Shown here: positions 60,297 to 64,000 of the stretch, in pieces | How positions within the stretch are numbered: the first letter of the stretch is position 1 | Layout: each line of letters opens with the position of its first letter | Origin: Gaeumannomyces sp. JS-464 | Taxonomy: Eukaryota > Ascomycota > Sordariomycetes > Magnaporthales > Magnaporthaceae | Direction: 5' to 3' | Assembly (NCBI GenBank): GCA_002197995.1 | Contig: NGZR01000003.1 | Coordinates: 2,604,001-2,668,000, forward strand | Length of the DNA: 64,000 nt | Notes under the pieces: generated by a model | What the model was told of the DNA's origin: nothing | The model's input: the letters and a program-made list of their open reading frames with translations, nothing else | The model's database searches: none | Program-made: the position numbers and the translations under genes

Positions 60297-60865
60297 ATGA
60301 AGTTCACCATCACCCTGGTTGCCATCGCCGCCCAGCTCGCCGGCCTCGTCGCCGCCGCCCCGGCCGACACGGCCGCCGCAGAGTGCGGCGAGCTCGGCGT
60401 CATGCAGTGGACGCCTTCCGACTTCAAGGACAAGCCCGATGTCGACCTCAACGACATCCGCAAGTGCAAGGAGCCCTTCGCGCCCGGGACCTCCCGCCAG
60501 ACCCCCGGCACCTCCAAGGTCAAGCGCGCCGACGACCTCCTCGCCAACCCCCTGGAGAAGCGTGCCTGCTGGTACGGCAAGCCTTCGGGCTGCGACAAGA
60601 ACAAGGACGGCGGCCGCTGCTGGAAGAAGTGCGGCGATGGTCCCTGGTGCTGGACTGCTCGCAACGGTAAGCACGAATATACTACCAAAACCCTCCCCTT
60701 TTCAATCTCCTTTTGGGCGAGAAACACGCAAAACTAACCAAAAACCATTCAACACCAGGCGGTTTCGGCGCTTGGTACACCTGCAGCAAGGACAGCGACT
60801 GCAACACGGGCATGTCCTGCGGTCAGGCCGTCAACGGCTGCAAGGAGTGCGGCTGCAGCTGCTAA
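60297..60865 (+). CDS. Secreted Kex2-processed 12-Cys peptide precursor (158 aa)
   Basis: Exons 60297-60666 and 60759-60865 (intron GTAAGC...CAG, phase 1). The signal peptide MKFTITLVAIAAQLAGLVAA is followed by a propeptide of about 70 residues containing two Lys-Arg sites (KVKR and LEKR). The second lies directly before the mature part, which starts ACWYGKPSGCDKNK. The mature peptide of about 70 residues has 12 Cys (RCWKKCG, PWCW, YTCSKDSDCN, MSCGQ, and the tail CKECGCSC), enough for six disulfides, and many Gly, Lys and Trp. The architecture is that of fungal small secreted Cys-rich proteins, including candidate effectors and antimicrobial peptides. I do not recognise a named family. The gene is intact, with its own TATA box and leader. 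Confidence 0.8.
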
Positions 60866-62186
60866 ATCCTTTCGCTGGACCTACACTCCCCAGAAGGGCC
60901 TGACCGAAACCTGCAGTGTTTCTGCCAACGCCTGCACGTTCTGGGTCTCGATCAGCAGCTTCCGATCTCTCTCTTAGCCGCTTTTATCGCCCCCCTTACA
61001 CTTCTTTGCTCCTCTCCTTGTCTCTTGGACTTTGAAAGGAGATGTAGGGTTAAAATAGGAATTGGAGCACCGTTTCTCTGTCACATAGTTTCCGGCTTAC
61101 CTCGAGTCACTCACTTTAACTGACAATAAACTGGTCGTCCTATCATTTTTATGGCTGTGATTACGTAGTCAATAATATAGTTCGTTCTGCATTGCTTTTG
61201 TAACCAAGCTTCACCTCGCCCGTGCAGAACTACGACTCCTGGTGTTTTACTACTTGGCATGCTCCCAGTTTTATTATTATCTCGATTGACTAAACTGATT
61301 CATAGGTAGACTTCTCTTCATCCTGCTGCTACCTAACCACACATCTCCTATTTAAAGCTGATTAATTTAACGGTTGTTTCGCAGCCATATACGCTGATAG
61401 CAATGTTTAGCCTCAACGATATTAGGTATGCTTAGAATGATTATCATCCAGCTAAAAATTATACCCCTATAAACTTTACTTTTCACATTCTCCCCTGATG
61501 ACATTTTATTGCTTTTTGTATGGTTCTTTCAGAGTTCGACCTGAGATCTTGCCTAGTTGTAATTGATCTGGGCCTTTACGAAAGCCTTTGAATAGAATGT
61601 TTGGGAACCGTGGTGGCCTCCTCTATTTACATGGACACGACCGACTACCTCATTTGTATCTTTCTACTCTTCACAATAATAGTCAATTTGGAGTTGGCCC
61701 ACCCGTCCAATTTGGCGGTGGTGTTCACTCACCTCCATAACATTAATCATTGCTAAAGCTGATGCATGATATTATGAAGCCGGGGGGAAGATTAAAGAAG
61801 GTTGCAAGACCACTGCATCACCGGCGCCACCATGAAGTCCTAAGATCAATTTACAAAAGCCAAACCTCGCTCCGTCGAAAAAAAAAAAATGGATGGGGGA
61901 AGGCACTCCAGCCCTCTGAAAAGTCGTTACTAGCGCTGCAGGACCCTGATGGTGTGACGTAATCGGCTTGTGCCCCGCTGGAATTTTCTTTGGAGGGGCA
62001 GGACGCAACGCGAAAATTACACCCGTGCTCCGAGGGAAAAGAAGCCAGCCAAGAACCTAAGTAACCAAACGCAAGGAGCGACGGAAGGCCAATTAAGAAC
62101 CACCGACACCCTTATTTACCAAAGACTGGGCAAGCTAGGACCTCTGAGAATAAAAACCAGCTCGACCGCCACGCGACAGCAGCGCA
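60866..62186. other. Intergenic, AT-rich
   Basis: The 61080-61960 part is markedly AT-rich with no coding potential. The final 150 bases are the leader of the ankyrin gene. Confidence 0.5.
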
Positions 62187-62840
62187 ATGGCGCAGAACCC
62201 CTACCTCTTGGCGGCGGACAACAGCCCCGCGCTGCTGCCCCTCCTGCGCGAGAACCCGGCGCTGGCGTCGCAGCAGGACGAGCACGGCTACAGCCTCGTG
62301 CACGCGGCCGCCTCGTACAACCACCTCGGCCTCCTGCGGGCCCTGGTGCGCGAGCTGGCCGTGCCCGTCGGCCTGCGCGACGAGGACGGTGAGACGGCCC
62401 TGTTCGTCGTCGAGACCGTCCCGGCCGCCCGCGTGCTCGTCGAGGAGCTGGGCCTCGACCCGGCCCTGAAGGGGGACGACGGCCTCACCGCCCGCCAGAA
62501 GATCGAGGCCGACGGCGAGTTCCCCGACGTCGCCGAGTACCTGAAGGGCAGGGAGGCCGGCACAAACGGGGCCGTCAACGGAGAGTCCGCCGGCAGCAGC
62601 GCCGGTCTGCCTCCGCCCCCCGAGGGCTTGTCCGTCACTATGGGCACCATGCCGGATCCCGAGGCCGAGGATATCCCACCGCCGAACCCGGAGCTTAGGC
62701 GGAGGATAGAGGAGCTCGCGACACGAGAGGACCTGAACTCGGCCGAGGGCCAGGCCCACCTGCGCCAGCTCGTCGAGGAGGTGCTCGCCGGGCAGGGCCT
62801 AGCCGAAGAGCGCAGCGTGCGGCCACGACAGGACGAGTGA
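62187..62840 (+). CDS. Small ankyrin-repeat protein (217 aa)
   Basis: Intact single-exon gene. MAQNPYLLAADNSPALLPLL is followed by ankyrin-type units: DEHGYSLVHAAASYNHLGLL (about residues 31-50), RDEDGETALFVVETVPAARV (about 66-85) and KGDDGLTARQKIEADGEFPD. A Gly/Ser/Pro linker and a charged C-terminal helix (PELRRRIEELATREDLNSAE) end the protein. Length and order resemble a fungal family that includes budding-yeast YCR051W and its fission-yeast counterpart, probably cytosolic/nuclear and of unclear role. No signal peptide or membrane segment. Confidence 0.78.
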   Translation: MAQNPYLLAADNSPALLPLLRENPALASQQDEHGYSLVHAAASYNHLGLLRALVRELAVPVGLRDEDGETALFVVETVPAARVLVEELGLDPALKGDDGLTARQKIEADGEFPDVAEYLKGREAGTNGAVNGESAGSSAGLPPPPEGLSVTMGTMPDPEAEDIPPPNPELRRRIEELATREDLNSAEGQAHLRQLVEEVLAGQGLAEERSVRPRQDE

Positions 62841-63053
62841 TTAGGAAAGCTTTCCTACACCACACGAGGCAAATGAACAAGAAGAATGCATGGATAGGAA
62901 AGCCTGATGGTCGAGCCGTTTGGGCCAAGATTCTCATTAATGGGTATTTCAAAGATCAAAAGCGGGGGTATAAAGCATGAAAACCAGGAGGACTGGAGAT
63001 AATCGCGCAAGAAGGAATGCCCGAACGGGGGGCCCAAATTGTCGGTGACCCCT

Positions 63054-64000
63054 TCACTCGTGACTCTTGACCTCCCACTGCAGATACTCCCCCGGCGCGC
63101 CGGGCGGGCGCATCACGGTCAGCTCGGGTCCGCCGCTCGCCAGGCCCCTGGAGGATGCGTCGAAGGCGCTGAGGCTCAGCGCGAACCAGGCGCGCGACGG
63201 CACGGCGGAGAGCGCGTCGATGAAGAGGCCTCGCGCCCACTCGGCCGAGAGCAGGCCGCGCCAAGTCACCTTGCAGAGGATGCCTGGCTTGGCGCCGTTT
63301 GGCAGATTGTCGTCTGGGACGCGGTACAGGCTCAGGTACGGGTCTACGTCGTCGTCGGGCGCAACGCGAGGGCTACACAGGCGAATCAACGACAGCCACT
63401 CGTACGTCTCGGTCGCGAACCGCTCGGACTCTTCCCTGTCACCCAGAGCCAATGTGTCCGAGCCTGGTATGAGGGAGGGGACGAGTGCCGGAATTGACTG
63501 GATTATCCCCGGCGACGAAGTGAAGGTTGTGGGGAAATGAGTAGCCAGAGGATCAGGGTCAGGGGCTTGAACATTAAACTGTTAGCGTCCGGGCGTGGGC
63601 CAGACCGCTATGTCGGCATGCCGCTATTGGCAGGGCGGCGCGGAGGGCATGACTTACTCTTGGATAGATTGCAAAATAGCCACGTCACTGGGAAGTTGAG
63701 CACGTTCCTGGTGGCGTATGCAAGTCTGTCGAACCCCTTCTTCCCCGGGAAGGCATATGGTGCGCAGAGGTCATATTCGACAACTAGTTATTCCAGTGTT
63801 AGCCAAGGAACAGGTGGAATATCAGCCGCAGTTATCAAAGAAAGGGACCAGTACATACTCCACCTTGGCTTGGAGCACCTGTCACCCTTGACGCCGTGGG
63901 TCTCTCCCACCATGCCGGCACGTTCATATGTCTCCTTATCCAGGAACATGGTGAGCTTGCCTGATACAGCGAATGTCAGTGGCTCCGAGAGCGAAGAAGA
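63054..64000 (-). CDS. RPP40: Ribonuclease P/MRP subunit p40 (Rpp40 family), N-terminus off the right edge
   Basis: Protein subunit of the tRNA-5'-processing RNase P. Exons visible: 64000-63859, 63783-63658 and 63565-63054, with GT-AG introns 63784-63858 and 63566-63657. Blocks: LTMFLDKETYERAGMVGETH, GVKGDRCSKPRW, IVEYDLCAPYAFPGKKGFDR, NVLNFPVTWLFCNLSK, TPDPDPLATHFPTTFTSSPG, TYEWLSLIRLCSPRV, DPYLSLYRVPDD, and the end PPGAPGEYLQWEVKSHE. The order and content match what I know of fungal Rpp40 C-terminal regions. No indels in the visible part. The upstream exon(s) with the start codon lie beyond 64000. Confidence 0.78.

Noticed and set aside
1..64000. CRISPR arrays, bacterial operons, prophage
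   Set aside because: Introns, fungal gene families and a eukaryotic-type tRNA show nuclear fungal DNA; no spaced direct-repeat array seen.

Overview
The window looks like nuclear DNA of a filamentous ascomycete, most likely a sordariomycete. Genes carry short 60-110 nt GT-AG introns and coding DNA is GC-rich. The families are typical fungal ones: NST1, ATG27, ALB1, a HET-domain gene, DUF3659/LEA-like proteins and a tiny Cys-rich metallothionein. The class assignment is inference from protein resemblance; no rDNA or marker gene is present.

Layout. 1-9.9 kb is accessory and partly decayed: a P450 cut by the left edge, a pair of inverted Harbinger-type MITEs, an intact P450 with a GC-AG intron, a broken HET gene and a broken secreted cyanovirin-like gene. 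11.4-12.2 kb holds ALB1 and a tRNA-Val. 12.5-29.1 kb holds two DUF3659-repeat proteins, two small proteins sharing an LDLNLEVEI-type C-terminus, and a conserved single-pass membrane protein, with a 5 kb gene-free block inside. 31.8-48.1 kb is housekeeping: ILV2, an uncharacterised Pro/Ser-rich ORF, mitochondrial ribosomal protein mL40, RHO2 and NST1. 49-57 kb holds a Cys-rich membrane protein, a metallothionein, ATG27 and ERG24. 57.4-64 kb holds a wrecked MFS transporter, a Kex2-type secreted 12-Cys peptide, an ankyrin protein and the C-terminal part of RNase P subunit p40 at the right edge.

A pattern runs through the window: single-base indels interrupt otherwise well conserved genes (ILV2, RHO2, NST1, ATG27, mL40, ERG24 and others), several of them essential in most fungi. 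Most can be explained by loss of one base from a short homopolymer. I read this as probable sequencing or assembly error rather than gene death. The HET and MFS genes look truly decayed. All exon boundaries were set by eye from splice consensus and family resemblance.

The most interesting items are the DUF3659/LDLNLEVEI gene neighbourhood, the two paralogues whose stop codon lies inside a 5' splice site, the 6-nt microexon in RHO2, the secreted 12-Cys peptide, and the inverted MITE pair.
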